From the NCBI RefSeq assembly GCF_014647115.1, contig NZ_BMOO01000002.1:434001-498000 (forward strand): 64,000 nucleotides of DNA, given 5' to 3'. The number at the start of each line of letters is the position of its first letter. The stretch's first letter is position 1. This DNA is from Halarchaeum rubridurum (GTDB lineage: Archaea; Halobacteriota; Halobacteria; Halobacteriales; Halobacteriaceae). The translations under genes and the position numbers were made by a program. Below the pieces are notes generated by a model. It was not told the DNA's origin, did no database searches, and saw nothing but the letters and a program-made list of their open reading frames with translations. Positions 17,591 to 25,593 of the stretch are shown here, in pieces.

Positions 17591-18685
17591 ATGGCCGGCC
17601 GTCGCCGAACCGTCCTCCTCGTGTTCGCGCTCTGTCTCGTCGGGGCGGTACCGACGGGCGCGTTCGCCACACCCGCCTCGCCGGCGAGCGACACCGTCCG
17701 CGTCGGCGACGTCCAGATAGACCCCGACGACGTCGTGCTCGGGGCGACCCTGCACGCGAACGGGAACGCGACGTGGCGAGTCACCTATCGGATGCGGCTG
17801 GCGACGGAGAACGAGACGGCGGCGTTCGAGGAGTTCGCCGCCGACGTCCGGCGAAATCCCGCGGAGTACACGTCGGGCTTCGAGCGGCGAATGGGGGCGA
17901 CCGCGGCCGCGGCGGCGAACGCGACCGGCCGCGAGATGCGCGTCACGGACGTCTCCGTCGACGCGACGACGCGCCAACTCCCCCAGTCCTACGGCGTCGT
18001 CACCTACCGGTTCACGTGGACGAACTTCGCGGCGGTCGACGGCCCGCGGCTCCGCGCCGGGGACGCCCTCGCGCAGCTCTTCCTCGACGACGAGACGACG
18101 CTCATCGTCGAGTGGCCGGCGGCGTATCGCGCCACGACGGTCGACCCGCAACCGACGGACAGACGCGAGAACGCGGTCGTCTGGGAGGGGCCGCTCGAAT
18201 TTACGGCCGGGCAGCCGACGCTCGTCGCCACGAGCGCGCCCGCGTCGCCCGCGTCGACCGAGTCGGAACCCGCGACCGGCCCGTCGCCCGCCCTCTTGGC
18301 CGCCGGTGCGCTCGTGTTGCTCGCGTGCGCCGGCGGCGCGTTCTACGCCCTCCGGCGGACCGACCGCTTCGGTTCGACGGCCGCCGACGCGGGAGCCGAC
18401 GCGTCCGACGAGGAGGCGTCGACGGCCGCGACCGACTCTGGCGGCGGGGAGGCGGATGGCGAAGCGTCCGACGAACCGCCCGCGGAGCTACTGAGCAACG
18501 AGGAGCGCGTGCTCCGTCTCCTCGAGACCAACGGCGGCCGGCTGAAACAACAACAGGTCGTCCAGGAACTCGGGTGGACGGACGCGAAGACGAGCCAGGT
18601 CATCGGCGACCTCCGGGACGCCGGCGACATCGAGACGTTCCGCATCGGCCGCGAGAACGTCGTGCGACTCACTGAGGGGGAGTGA
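17591..18685 (+). CDS. Membrane-anchored protein with C-terminal winged helix (haloarchaeal type)
   Basis: 364-aa protein with an N-terminal signal peptide (RRRTVLLVFALCLVGAVPTG), an extracellular beta-rich domain (about residues 35-220, with GNATWRVTYRMRLATENET), one transmembrane helix near 235-257 (ALLAAGALVLLACAGGAFYA), a low-complexity acidic linker, and a cytoplasmic winged helix at the C-terminus (NEERVLRLLETNGGRLKQQQ, LGWTDAKTSQVIGDL). This is a well-known haloarchaeal architecture (DUF7345-like sensor plus DUF7343-like HTH); function is unknown but signal-to-transcription coupling across the membrane is the natural inference. It stands alone, 66 bp after the fdh operon. Confidence 0.85.
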   Translation: MAGRRRTVLLVFALCLVGAVPTGAFATPASPASDTVRVGDVQIDPDDVVLGATLHANGNATWRVTYRMRLATENETAAFEEFAADVRRNPAEYTSGFERRMGATAAAAANATGREMRVTDVSVDATTRQLPQSYGVVTYRFTWTNFAAVDGPRLRAGDALAQLFLDDETTLIVEWPAAYRATTVDPQPTDRRENAVVWEGPLEFTAGQPTLVATSAPASPASTESEPATGPSPALLAAGALVLLACAGGAFYALRRTDRFGSTAADAGADASDEEASTAATDSGGGEADGEASDEPPAELLSNEERVLRLLETNGGRLKQQQVVQELGWTDAKTSQVIGDLRDAGDIETFRIGRENVVRLTEGE

Positions 18686-18866
18686 GCGCTCCACTCGGCG
18701 CTCGGGTGACGGCGGCGGCGCCGACGCGGCCGGGTCGGGTGTCGACCCCGAGAAACGCACGACAACAGTGAGGCGAAAATCGGCTTAATCCGGTACGACG
18801 GTCGCCGATTCGGGTTTATCGACGCGGGTGTATATACGTTCACGGGCCGTGAGTGGTGACGAGCCG

Positions 18867-19955
18867 ATGCGTCACCCCGCCCCCGTACTGCTCGTGAGCC
18901 TGCTGGTCGTCGCCGCCGTCGTCGCGGTGCCGATGGCCGGCGCGACGACCGGTATCGACGCGACGAACGCGACGCCGGACGACACCGCGAACGGGACGGC
19001 GAACGACAACGGCACGATAGCGCCCGGCGAACGCCTCTCGGGCGTCGTCGGCGTCCAGAGCGCCGAACTCGGTGGCGACCTCGAAGCTCGGTCCTTCGGG
19101 GTTCGGGTCGCGCGCGCCGAGAGCGCGGACGCGAAAGCCGCGGTCGTCGCCGCACAGTTCGACGCGAGCGAGACGCGAGCGGACCGGCTCACCGACCGCC
19201 TCGCCCGTCTTCAGCAGGCCCGTCGGAACGAGAGCATCAGCCACGGCCAGTACATCGCCCGCGTGGCCGAGACACGCGCCGAACTCGACGCCGTCGCGGC
19301 GATGGCGAACCGAAGCGAGACCGTCTCCGCCGGCCTCCCCGACGACGTCCTCCGGGCGAACGGCGTGAACGTCACGGCGATTCGGTCGCTCCGGGAGCGC
19401 GCCGCCGAGGCGAGCGGTCCCGAAGTCGCCGCCATCGCGCGGACGATTGGCGGCCCCGACGGGCGCGCCCCCGCGAACGCCACCGAGCGGCGTAACCGAA
19501 CGGGGACGCCCGCGGCGGACCGACACCCCGGTTCCGACGGCAACCGCACCGCGACGCCGGTCGGTGGCGGGCCCGCCACGGCCGGCGGCGACCGACCGGC
19601 GACGCCCGCGAGCGACCGGGTCGAGAACGCGACGCCGAGCGCCGGTGATGCGTCCGGCGCGAACGCGACGGCAGTGGTAGATGGCGAACGAACGCCCGGC
19701 GAGGATACGGCGGCGACGGGGAGCGACGGGAATGCGTTCGGCACGAACGCGACGCCGAACGACGAACGGGCGTCCGGTGAGCGTACGACGACGCCGAGCG
19801 ACGAGCGGACGGCCGACTCGAACGCGACGGCGGATACTGCGCCGTCGACCGACGAGAACACCACGACGACCCGCGGCGGACGACCGGCCGACGCGAACGC
19901 GACGGCGACGAGCACTCGTGCCGCCGGCGCCACCAATGGCGACCGAGGCCGCTGA
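18867..19955 (+). CDS. Secreted/surface protein with Asn-Ala-Thr-rich low-complexity tail
   Basis: 362-aa exported protein. The start at 18867 gives a clean signal peptide (MRHPAPVLLVSLLVVAAVVA, cleavage after GATT region); the in-frame start at 18828 would put 13 hydrophilic residues in front. The middle (about residues 60-200) is a helical domain (TRADRLTDRLARLQQARRNE, YIARVAETRAELDAVAAMAN). The C-terminal 160 residues are a low-complexity tail rich in N-A-T, T-P and D-E, with many N-x-T/S sequons (for example ENATPS, GANAT, GTNATPN, DSNAT), consistent with a heavily N-glycosylated stalk. No membrane anchor follows. Function unknown. The gene ends 62 bp before CRISPR array 1. Confidence 0.75.
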   Translation: MRHPAPVLLVSLLVVAAVVAVPMAGATTGIDATNATPDDTANGTANDNGTIAPGERLSGVVGVQSAELGGDLEARSFGVRVARAESADAKAAVVAAQFDASETRADRLTDRLARLQQARRNESISHGQYIARVAETRAELDAVAAMANRSETVSAGLPDDVLRANGVNVTAIRSLRERAAEASGPEVAAIARTIGGPDGRAPANATERRNRTGTPAADRHPGSDGNRTATPVGGGPATAGGDRPATPASDRVENATPSAGDASGANATAVVDGERTPGEDTAATGSDGNAFGTNATPNDERASGERTTTPSDERTADSNATADTAPSTDENTTTTRGGRPADANATATSTRAAGATNGDRGR

Positions 19956-20017
19956 GCGCTCGCTCTCCCACGAACACACCATCGTCTCGGTCATCGACCA
20001 GGCGTCCCGTAGCGTTT

Positions 20018-23000
20018 GTTTCAGCCCCGTTCTGGGTTTCTACCGCGTTGCGACATACCCGCCAACGTAGTCGATAACTGGGAGGGTTTCAATCCCGTTC
20101 TGGGTTTCTACCGCGTTGCGACCTCCACGTCAAGCCACTCTTTCGAGCGCAGCCCGGTTTCAATCCCGTTCTGGGTTTCTACCGCGTTGCGACTGCGAAG
20201 CCCGGCCGCCACATCGAGATCGCCATCAAGTTTCAATCCCGTTCTGGGTTTCTACCGCGTTGCGACTAGGCGAACGCGCCGGAAATTGAGTTATCCAGCC
20301 TCCGTTTCAATCCCGTTCTGGGTTTCTACCGCGTTGCGACCACTCGGCAGGTCGGTTTTGACGTTGCTGTCCGGGAGTTTCAATCCCGTTCTGGGTTTCT
20401 ACCGCGTTGCGACAGCGCCGTGAGCGGACGGCCGACGCACTCGACGAGTTTCAATCCCGTTCTGGGTTTCTACCGCGTTGCGACGCGGAAGAGATCGTCG
20501 AGCACCTCCGTGTCCGGGAGTTTCAATCCCGTTCTGGGTTTCTACCGCGTTGCGACCGTCCGAGAACGCGCGACGGCTCTCAGCCATCGTGTTTCAATCC
20601 CGTTCTGGGTTTCTACCGCGTTGCGACACGCACATGACCGTCCGTTTCGCGCCGTCATAGTGCGGTGTTTCAATCCCGTTCTGGGTTTCTACCGCGTTGC
20701 GACTCGCGTCTACATCGGTGGCGCGGACGCGCAGCCAGGTTTCAATCCCGTTCTGGGTTTCTACCGCGTTGCGACCGTTCAGCCGATTCTCGTCTGCATC
20801 GCGCTCCAGTAGGTTTCAATCCCGTTCTGGGTTTCTACCGCGTTGCGACGTTGGAGTCCGTGACGGTGCCGGTCCCGAAGGACGAGTTTCAATCCCGTTC
20901 TGGGTTTCTACCGCGTTGCGACGTCCCGTACTGCGGCTCGTTCGCCGTCGGTGAGGAGGTTTCAATCCCGTTCTGGGTTTCTACCGCGTTGCGACCCCGC
21001 AGTATGGACAGCGAACCGAGTGATTACCAGTGTTTCAATCCCGTTCTGGGTTTCTACCGCGTTGCGACCCGTCGGAGACTGCGCGAGCGCGACCGTCTGG
21101 CAGTTGTTTCAATCCCGTTCTGGGTTTCTACCGCGTTGCGACTCGACGAGACCGACCGCTACACCGGCGTCCTCCATAAGTTTCAATCCCGTTCTGGGTT
21201 TCTACCGCGTTGCGACCAGTCGTACGCGTTCTTGGCGTCGAGGTTGTCGATCTGTTTCAATCCCGTTCTGGGTTTCTACCGCGTTGCGACCGTCGACGCA
21301 CGACGGTCGCATGGCCGTCACGGTCGGCAGTTTCAATCCCGTTCTGGGTTTCTACCGCGTTGCGACGTGTCGACGCCACCAGGAGGGATAGGTGGAGGGC
21401 GTTTCAATCCCGTTCTGGGTTTCTACCGCGTTGCGACCCACGCACCGTCACCGACCCGACTTCCTCGTACTCGTGTTTCAATCCCGTTCTGGGTTTCTAC
21501 CGCGTTGCGACTCCGCCAAGGTTTATTGGCTGACCGACGCGGGCCGATGTTTCAATCCCGTTCTGGGTTTCTACCGCGTTGCGACTCCGCCAAGGTTTAT
21601 TGGCTGACCGACGCGGGCCGATGTTTCAATCCCGTTCTGGGTTTCTACCGCGTTGCGACCAGCTGCTCGCCCACGTCGACGAGGCCGCCCACACGTTTCA
21701 ATCCCGTTCTGGGTTTCTACCGCGTTGCGACATAATCTCGTTGCGGCGCTTCTGGGCTGCCTGTTCTTCGTTTCAATCCCGTTCTGGGTTTCTACCGCGT
21801 TGCGACGCGACCGCGACCTACACCGCATAGAACCCTACTCCTGTTTCAATCCCGTTCTGGGTTTCTACCGCGTTGCGACACAGCGCGGTTGTGTCCGCGA
21901 TGTGCTTGCTGAGGAGTGTGACCGTTTCAATCCCGTTCTGGGTTTCTACCGCGTTGCGACTCGTTGCGCGTGACGGCCCAGACGGTTGCGTGCTGTTTCA
22001 ATCCCGTTCTGGGTTTCTACCGCGTTGCGACAGCCCGCGTCCTGACCGATCTGACGCTCGCCGATGTGTTTCAATCCCGTTCTGGGTTTCTACCGCGTTG
22101 CGACGATGCGGAATTGAGAGGGTGAGATTCGTGTCCGAGTTTCAATCCCGTTCTGGGTTTCTACCGCGTTGCGACCACCGCCGACCGTCCGAAAGAGAGC
22201 GTCGAGGAGCGTTTCAATCCCGTTCTGGGTTTCTACCGCGTTGCGACCGATCAGTATGGAGACGCATCCGCGTGGGTTCCAGACGTTTCAATCCCGTTCT
22301 GGGTTTCTACCGCGTTGCGACGCGGCGACTCCCCCGCCCATCCATCGCGTACTGCACGTGTTTCAATCCCGTTCTGGGTTTCTACCGCGTTGCGACCGGA
22401 CGCCGGAAGTGAAACAGCAACCTACTACTGTTTCAATCCCGTTCTGGGTTTCTACCGCGTTGCGACATCCCGAACCACAGTCTGGCCGGTTGTTGTGATA
22501 AGTTTCAATCCCGTTCTGGGTTTCTACCGCGTTGCGACCGGAAACAAGGAGGTGAGCGATGATGAGTAGTCCGCGTTTCAATCCCGTTCTGGGTTTCTAC
22601 CGCGTTGCGACCCGACGAAGAGTTGGGGTCGTCCGCGACGCCGGGGTGTTTCAATCCCGTTCTGGGTTTCTACCGCGTTGCGACCCTCGTCGAGAGTCTG
22701 CTAACCGGGCGAGTTCTGAAGTTTCAATCCCGTTCTGGGTTTCTACCGCGTTGCGACAAACCGAACGGGGTGACGCGCGGTGAGCACGCCCGACCTGTTT
22801 CAATCCCGTTCTGGGTTTCTACCGCGTTGCGACCGAGCGCGTTCTACGAGGGGCGGTCGGCATGACGTGTTTCAATCCCGTTCTGGGTTTCTACCGCGTT
22901 GCGACGGCCCAGCTCGCAAAGGAGAATCTCGCTCAGACGAGTTTCAATCCCGTTCTGGGTTTCTACCGCGTTGCGACCGAGGCGCTCGCGCGCCCGCGCT

Positions 23001-23410
23001 CGCGAGGCTGCGTTTCAATCCCGTTCTGGGTTTCTACCGCGTTGCGACGAGCGCGACGGCCGCCGTCGCGCCGCCGCTCGATGGTTTCAATCCCGTTCTG
23101 GGTTTCTACCGCGTTGCGACACGACGACGTCCCCGAGTGGTCGCAGCGGCTCGCGTTTCAATCCCGTTCTGGGTTTCTACCGCGTTGCGACCCTCAAACG
23201 CCCTCCAGGAACTCGCCGGCCTCGACGTGTTTCAATCCCGTTCTGGGTTTCTACCGCGTTGCGACGGGGCCTCGTGGCACTTCAGCCACGCGTCGAGCGC
23301 GTTTCAATCCCGTTCTGGGTTTCTACCGCGTTGCGACTCGACGCGCCCGAGACGGAGGACGGGGAGTGATGGAGTTTCAATCCCGTTCTGGGTTTCTACC
23401 GCGTTGCGAC
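20018..23410 (-). CRISPR. CRISPR array 1: 47 repeats of 37 bp, 46 spacers, transcribed leftwards
   Basis: Direct repeats of 37 bp, in transcript sense starting GTCGCAACGCGG and ending CGGGATTGAAAC, occur 47 times between 20018-20054 and 23374-23410. Spacers are 31-44 nt, mostly 34-38. The repeat most distant from the leader (20018-20054) is degenerate in the handle region (GCTGAAAC instead of ATTGAAAC), and the repeat next to the leader is perfect, which, with the ATTGAAAC 3' end, sets the direction as minus strand. Spacers at 21512-21548 and 21586-21622 are identical. The longest spacer is 44 nt (21880-21923). The array shares its repeat with array 2 and belongs to the type I-D cas genes between them. 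Confidence 0.99.
21512..21622 (-). repeat. Duplicated spacer in array 1
   Basis: The 37-nt spacer at 21512-21548 is repeated exactly at 21586-21622 with one repeat between them. On the plus strand it can be read as SAKVYWLTDAGR, a sequence resembling the end of a winged-helix domain, so the protospacer may lie in a mobile-element regulator gene (inference). Confidence 0.9.
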
Positions 23411-23526
23411 AGGGGGTATTTTTTCGGGGATAGTACCTATATCTTTCTCTGAAGACGCGTGAGAGGGGAGTCGATTCGTGGACCCCACCTGTCCACGGCT
23501 TTGAAAAGGGTCCACGAAGACGGCGA
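23411..23526 (-). promoter_or_regulatory. Leader and promoter of CRISPR array 1
   Basis: 116 bp between the csa3 stop and the first repeat, homologous to the array 2 leader. In transcript sense it holds an 11-bp inverted repeat TTCGTGGACCC ... GGGTCCACGAA (plus-strand 23508-23518 and 23475-23485; 44 nt outer length), a third half-site GTGGAC in the centre, then a block AGAGAAAGATATAGGTAC with a TATA-like element and a run ending ACCCCCT directly before the repeat. The inverted repeat ends 64 nt before repeat 1. Role as promoter and spacer-integration region is inferred from position and conservation. Confidence 0.85.
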
Positions 23527-24159
23527 TCATACGCGAAGTTGACCGGCGAGCGTTGGAGCGACGTGGCGCGTTTTCCCTTCCATCCATGTCTCGACGGTGC
23601 CATCGGCCTCAAGTGCATCGAGATGTCGGCCGACAGTGCTCCGGGATTTGTCAGCCTCCTTGGAGAGCTGGGGGAGTGTCATTTCTTCATCGGCAGAGAC
23701 GAGATAGCGGAGCGTCTCAAGGGTCGCATCCGATGGACGACTCATTAGATTCGGAATCGTGAGTTCTTCGATCTCCTCGTCCACATCTCTGAACTGGAGT
23801 GCCAGGTCAACGGCGGTCGGTCGAGCAATCGCAGCAACGGTCAACGGCAGAAAGATTTCTCGCGGCCCTCCATCGAAGTTGAGTACGACAGTCCCGTCTG
23901 CCGCCTCTAGGACGTCGACACACTCTAACACGGCGGTCTGAAACGATCCGTAGCTGATCTCCTCGACGACGACGTCCGATCCAGGGCCGAGTTCGTTGAC
24001 GGTCTGTTCGACGTCTCGGATCGCGTTCTTCGCCCGGTCGCTCGTATCGTCGTGCGGTCGGAGGAGAACGACGACGTCGTCCGCATCGAGGCCGTTGTTG
24101 AGAATCGGGCGCATCACGCGTGGGCTGTGATGCCCGATCGTCGAGACGTATGTGCGCAT
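23527..24159 (-). CDS. csa3: Csa3-family CRISPR regulator (CARF domain plus winged helix)
   Basis: 210-aa transcription factor. Residues 1 to about 135 form a CARF-type Rossmann domain (MRTYVSTIGHHSPRVMRPIL, VVVLLRPHDDTSDRAKNAI, GTVVLNFDGGPREIFLPLTV), which in this family senses a cyclic oligoadenylate-like or other ligand; residues 145-210 form a MarR/ArsR-like winged helix (SADEEMTLPQLSKEADKSRS, TVGRHLDALEADGTVETWM). Csa3 proteins in Sulfolobus control adaptation cas genes and CRISPR transcription. Here it is divergent from the cas operon and reads toward array 1. A palindrome spans its own start codon (24146-24163) and a half-similar palindrome lies at 24231-24246, consistent with autoregulation. 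A TATA-like TTTAGT (minus strand, near 24186) implies a leaderless transcript. Confidence 0.92.
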   Translation of the reverse strand: MRTYVSTIGHHSPRVMRPILNNGLDADDVVVLLRPHDDTSDRAKNAIRDVEQTVNELGPGSDVVVEEISYGSFQTAVLECVDVLEAADGTVVLNFDGGPREIFLPLTVAAIARPTAVDLALQFRDVDEEIEELTIPNLMSRPSDATLETLRYLVSADEEMTLPQLSKEADKSRSTVGRHLDALEADGTVETWMEGKTRHVAPTLAGQLRV

Positions 24160-24163
24160 ACGT
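24146..24163. promoter_or_regulatory. Palindrome over the csa3 start codon (candidate Csa3 operator A)
   Basis: ACGTATG-TGCG-CATACGT is a perfect 7-bp inverted repeat with a 4-nt centre. It covers the csa3 ATG (24157-24159) and the predicted transcript start. The core ACGTATGTGCG recurs, inverted, at 24231-24246. Confidence 0.55.
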
Positions 24164-24230
24164 TCGTTTGCAGTCGAATGTGACTAAACGGTTTGGCTTC
24201 GGTATCGTGCAATTGAGCGTCTAGAATTTC

Positions 24231-24246
24231 ATGTACGCACATACGT
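24231..24246. promoter_or_regulatory. Second palindrome upstream of cas6 (candidate Csa3 operator B)
   Basis: ATGTACGCACATACGT is an imperfect inverted repeat whose complement shares ACGTATGTGCG with operator A. It lies 88 bp before the cas6 ATG and about 70 bp from the csa3 start, between the two divergent promoters. A TATA-like AGATTCAAT with a CGAAA-type BRE follows at about 24257-24271, and a Shine-Dalgarno-like GAGGTG at 24325-24330 precedes cas6. Confidence 0.5.
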
Positions 24247-24333
24247 TTGCGCAACCACGAAAAGATTCAATAGGGTGACCGATCCAGATGTGCTCGTGAA
24301 TCGACACACGATCACCCCGCTTCGTGAGGTGTC

Positions 24334-25182
24334 ATGCGTCGGGTCGACTTAACGCTTGAGCCGGAGGGGTCATTCCCGGTGCCGACCGCGAACGGCTACC
24401 AGATCTACGGGGCCGTGCTCTCGGCGCTCGACGACGTCGACGGGGACGTCAGCACGCGCGTCCACGACTCCCCGATCGGGAGCCTGACGAACAGCGGCCT
24501 CCTCGGGACCTTCGACGGGAGCCACCGCGACCACCACAAACGCGTGATCCGCGAGGAGACGTACGACCTCAAAATCGGCGTCGCCGATCCCCGTGATCAG
24601 GAGGTCTTTCAGGCGCTCGCCGACGCGTTCGTCTTCAGCGGCGACATGCTCGAACTCGCTGACGGCGATTTCCGCGTCCGCGACTTCGCAAGCACGAACG
24701 CGACGCACGAGGAGATTCTCACCGAAGCCTCGAAGGTCGTCGAGCGGAATCACGACACCTTCGAGATTGAGGTACGCTTCAAGACGCCGACGTGCATCAA
24801 GGAGAGCGGGGAGATCACGACGATGTTCCCCCACCGTGGCAGCGTCTTCCGCTCGCTCCTGCGCAAATGGTCGTCGACGATTCCGGACGAGCGGGCCGAC
24901 GAGCTCGACCTCGCGATGACCCGCGAGGACTTCGAGGCGAACCTCATCGAGAAACCCGACGCACACACCTACGAGACGCACAGCGTCCTCGTCAACCGCG
25001 GCGAGGACGGCGGGCCCATCCTCCGACAGGGGTTCACCGCCGACTGTACCTACCGGTTCAAGGGCGCGAGCGACGCCATCCGGACCGCGGTCACGGCGCT
25101 CGCGCTCTTCAGCGAGTACGCTGGCGTCGGTGGGTTCGTCTCCAGAGGGTGTGGGACAGTCTCCGTGGAGGTGAAAGAATGA
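24334..25182 (+). CDS. cas6: Cas6 CRISPR RNA endonuclease
   Basis: 282-aa RAMP endonuclease that cuts pre-crRNA at the 3' base of the repeat hairpin, leaving an 8-nt ATTGAAAC handle. Two ferredoxin-like halves are visible; the C-terminal one carries the family glycine-rich loop GVGGFVSRGCGTVSVEV at residues 264-280. The N-terminal half has PTANGYQIYGAVLSALDD, as in other archaeal Cas6. The ATG has GAGGTG 4 nt upstream. It is the first gene rightwards from the csa3-cas6 divergent promoter and is separated from cas10d by a 400-nt gap containing a degenerate mini-CRISPR and a small ORF. Its own RNA substrate would include the crRNA-like element just downstream. Confidence 0.93.
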   Translation: MRRVDLTLEPEGSFPVPTANGYQIYGAVLSALDDVDGDVSTRVHDSPIGSLTNSGLLGTFDGSHRDHHKRVIREETYDLKIGVADPRDQEVFQALADAFVFSGDMLELADGDFRVRDFASTNATHEEILTEASKVVERNHDTFEIEVRFKTPTCIKESGEITTMFPHRGSVFRSLLRKWSSTIPDERADELDLAMTREDFEANLIEKPDAHTYETHSVLVNRGEDGGPILRQGFTADCTYRFKGASDAIRTAVTALALFSEYAGVGGFVSRGCGTVSVEVKE

Positions 25183-25240
25183 ACCGTAGTAGTTGCGACC
25201 AGTATAGGATTTCAATTCCTAGTGGATTTCTACCCGGACG
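25170..25240 (-). ncRNA. crRNA-like RNA (CreA/CreR-type degenerate mini-CRISPR)
   Basis: Minus-strand element in the cas6-cas10d gap. A degenerate repeat (psi-R, plus-strand 25209-25234 and a weaker 5' part to about 25243) keeps GGTAGAAA, a hairpin TCC-ACTA-GGA and the handle ATTGAAAT; the true repeat has GGTAGAAA, CCC-AGAAC-GGG and ATTGAAAC. The outer pair C:G has become U:A, so pairing is preserved. Next comes a spacer-like stretch CCTATACTG (25200-25208) and then GTCGCAAC (25192-25199), identical to the first 8 nt of the true repeat. The spacer-like stretch recurs as an 11-bp match at 25290-25300. A TATA-like GAGTATCT on the minus strand near 25264 sits about 26 nt before psi-R, and a T-rich stretch (TTCATTCTTTC) at 25170-25180 could end the RNA. 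CreA of type I-B CreTA modules has this layout. Confidence 0.75.
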
Positions 25241-25285
25241 CACCCGGAACTGGGATACCCAGATACTCGAATCTTCCGGTTCTAA

Positions 25286-25300
25286 TTCAACCAGTATAGG
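25286..25300 (+). promoter_or_regulatory. TATA-like promoter element targeted by the crRNA-like RNA
   Basis: ACCAGTATAGG at 25290-25300 repeats exactly the spacer-like region at 25198-25208. The TATAGG core followed by GCC resembles the CTATAGGTGCC promoter element of the array 2 leader. Transcription would start near 25320, about 25 nt before the ATG at 25348, and run into cas10d. Base pairing of the RNA (5'-CCTATACTGG) with the plus strand here would put Cascade over the promoter. The trinucleotide 5' of the match on the protospacer strand is GCG. Confidence 0.6.
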
Positions 25301-25347
25301 CGCCGCAACCACTAACTGCTTCGGCATGGTAGTGGCAAGTGCGCCAG

Positions 25348-25593
25348 ATGAACCACGCGAACTCCCCGGTTGCCCAACCAGTCGAAATCGTTACCAACAA
25401 CCGTCTCAGTGGCGACGCACGCTCCGGGCTCTTGATAGACGACCTTGGTCGGCAGTATCGGTACCTGTCATCCCACACGGTCGAAGAATCTGGGCGTGGT
25501 CTCGTCGATACAGCCGATGTACCCGGTGTAGGCCATCTCCTCTGGATTCGACAGTACTACCCACTCCACGAGGGCGAATCTGATGCCGACTGA
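25348..25593 (+). CDS. Small acidic protein of unknown function between cas6 and cas10d
   Basis: 81-aa protein, MNHANSPVAQPVEIVTNNRL at the N-terminus, then LIDDLGRQYRYLSSHTVEES and VGHLLWIRQYYPLHEGESDAD at the C-terminus. It has no lysine and an acidic end, as haloarchaeal proteins do, and its stop overlaps the cas10d start by 11 bp, pointing to translational coupling. An in-frame GTG at 25339 is a less likely start. I recognise no domain. It would be the first gene under the promoter matched by the crRNA-like RNA, so it could be a toxin-like or regulatory partner, or merely a leader peptide for cas10d expression; both are inference. Confidence 0.65.
   Translation: MNHANSPVAQPVEIVTNNRLSGDARSGLLIDDLGRQYRYLSSHTVEESGRGLVDTADVPGVGHLLWIRQYYPLHEGESDAD

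Noticed and set aside
15968-18151. 727-codon minus-strand open frame
   Set aside because: Shadow of the second molybdopterin subunit and the sensor protein; composition is arginine/aspartate-rich noise.
20018-23433. Long open frames through the array with repeating FNPVLGFYRVAT or FQSRSGFLPRCD units
   Set aside because: They are translations of the 37-bp CRISPR repeat in different frames; the same applies to frames in array 2 (34419-37310). No protein is supported.
24792-25583. Open frame covering the cas6 end and the cas6-cas10d gap
   Set aside because: It is arginine/proline-rich in a shadow frame of cas6 and of the small ORF at 25348; its only interest is an ATG at 25326, for which I see no toxin-like codon signature.
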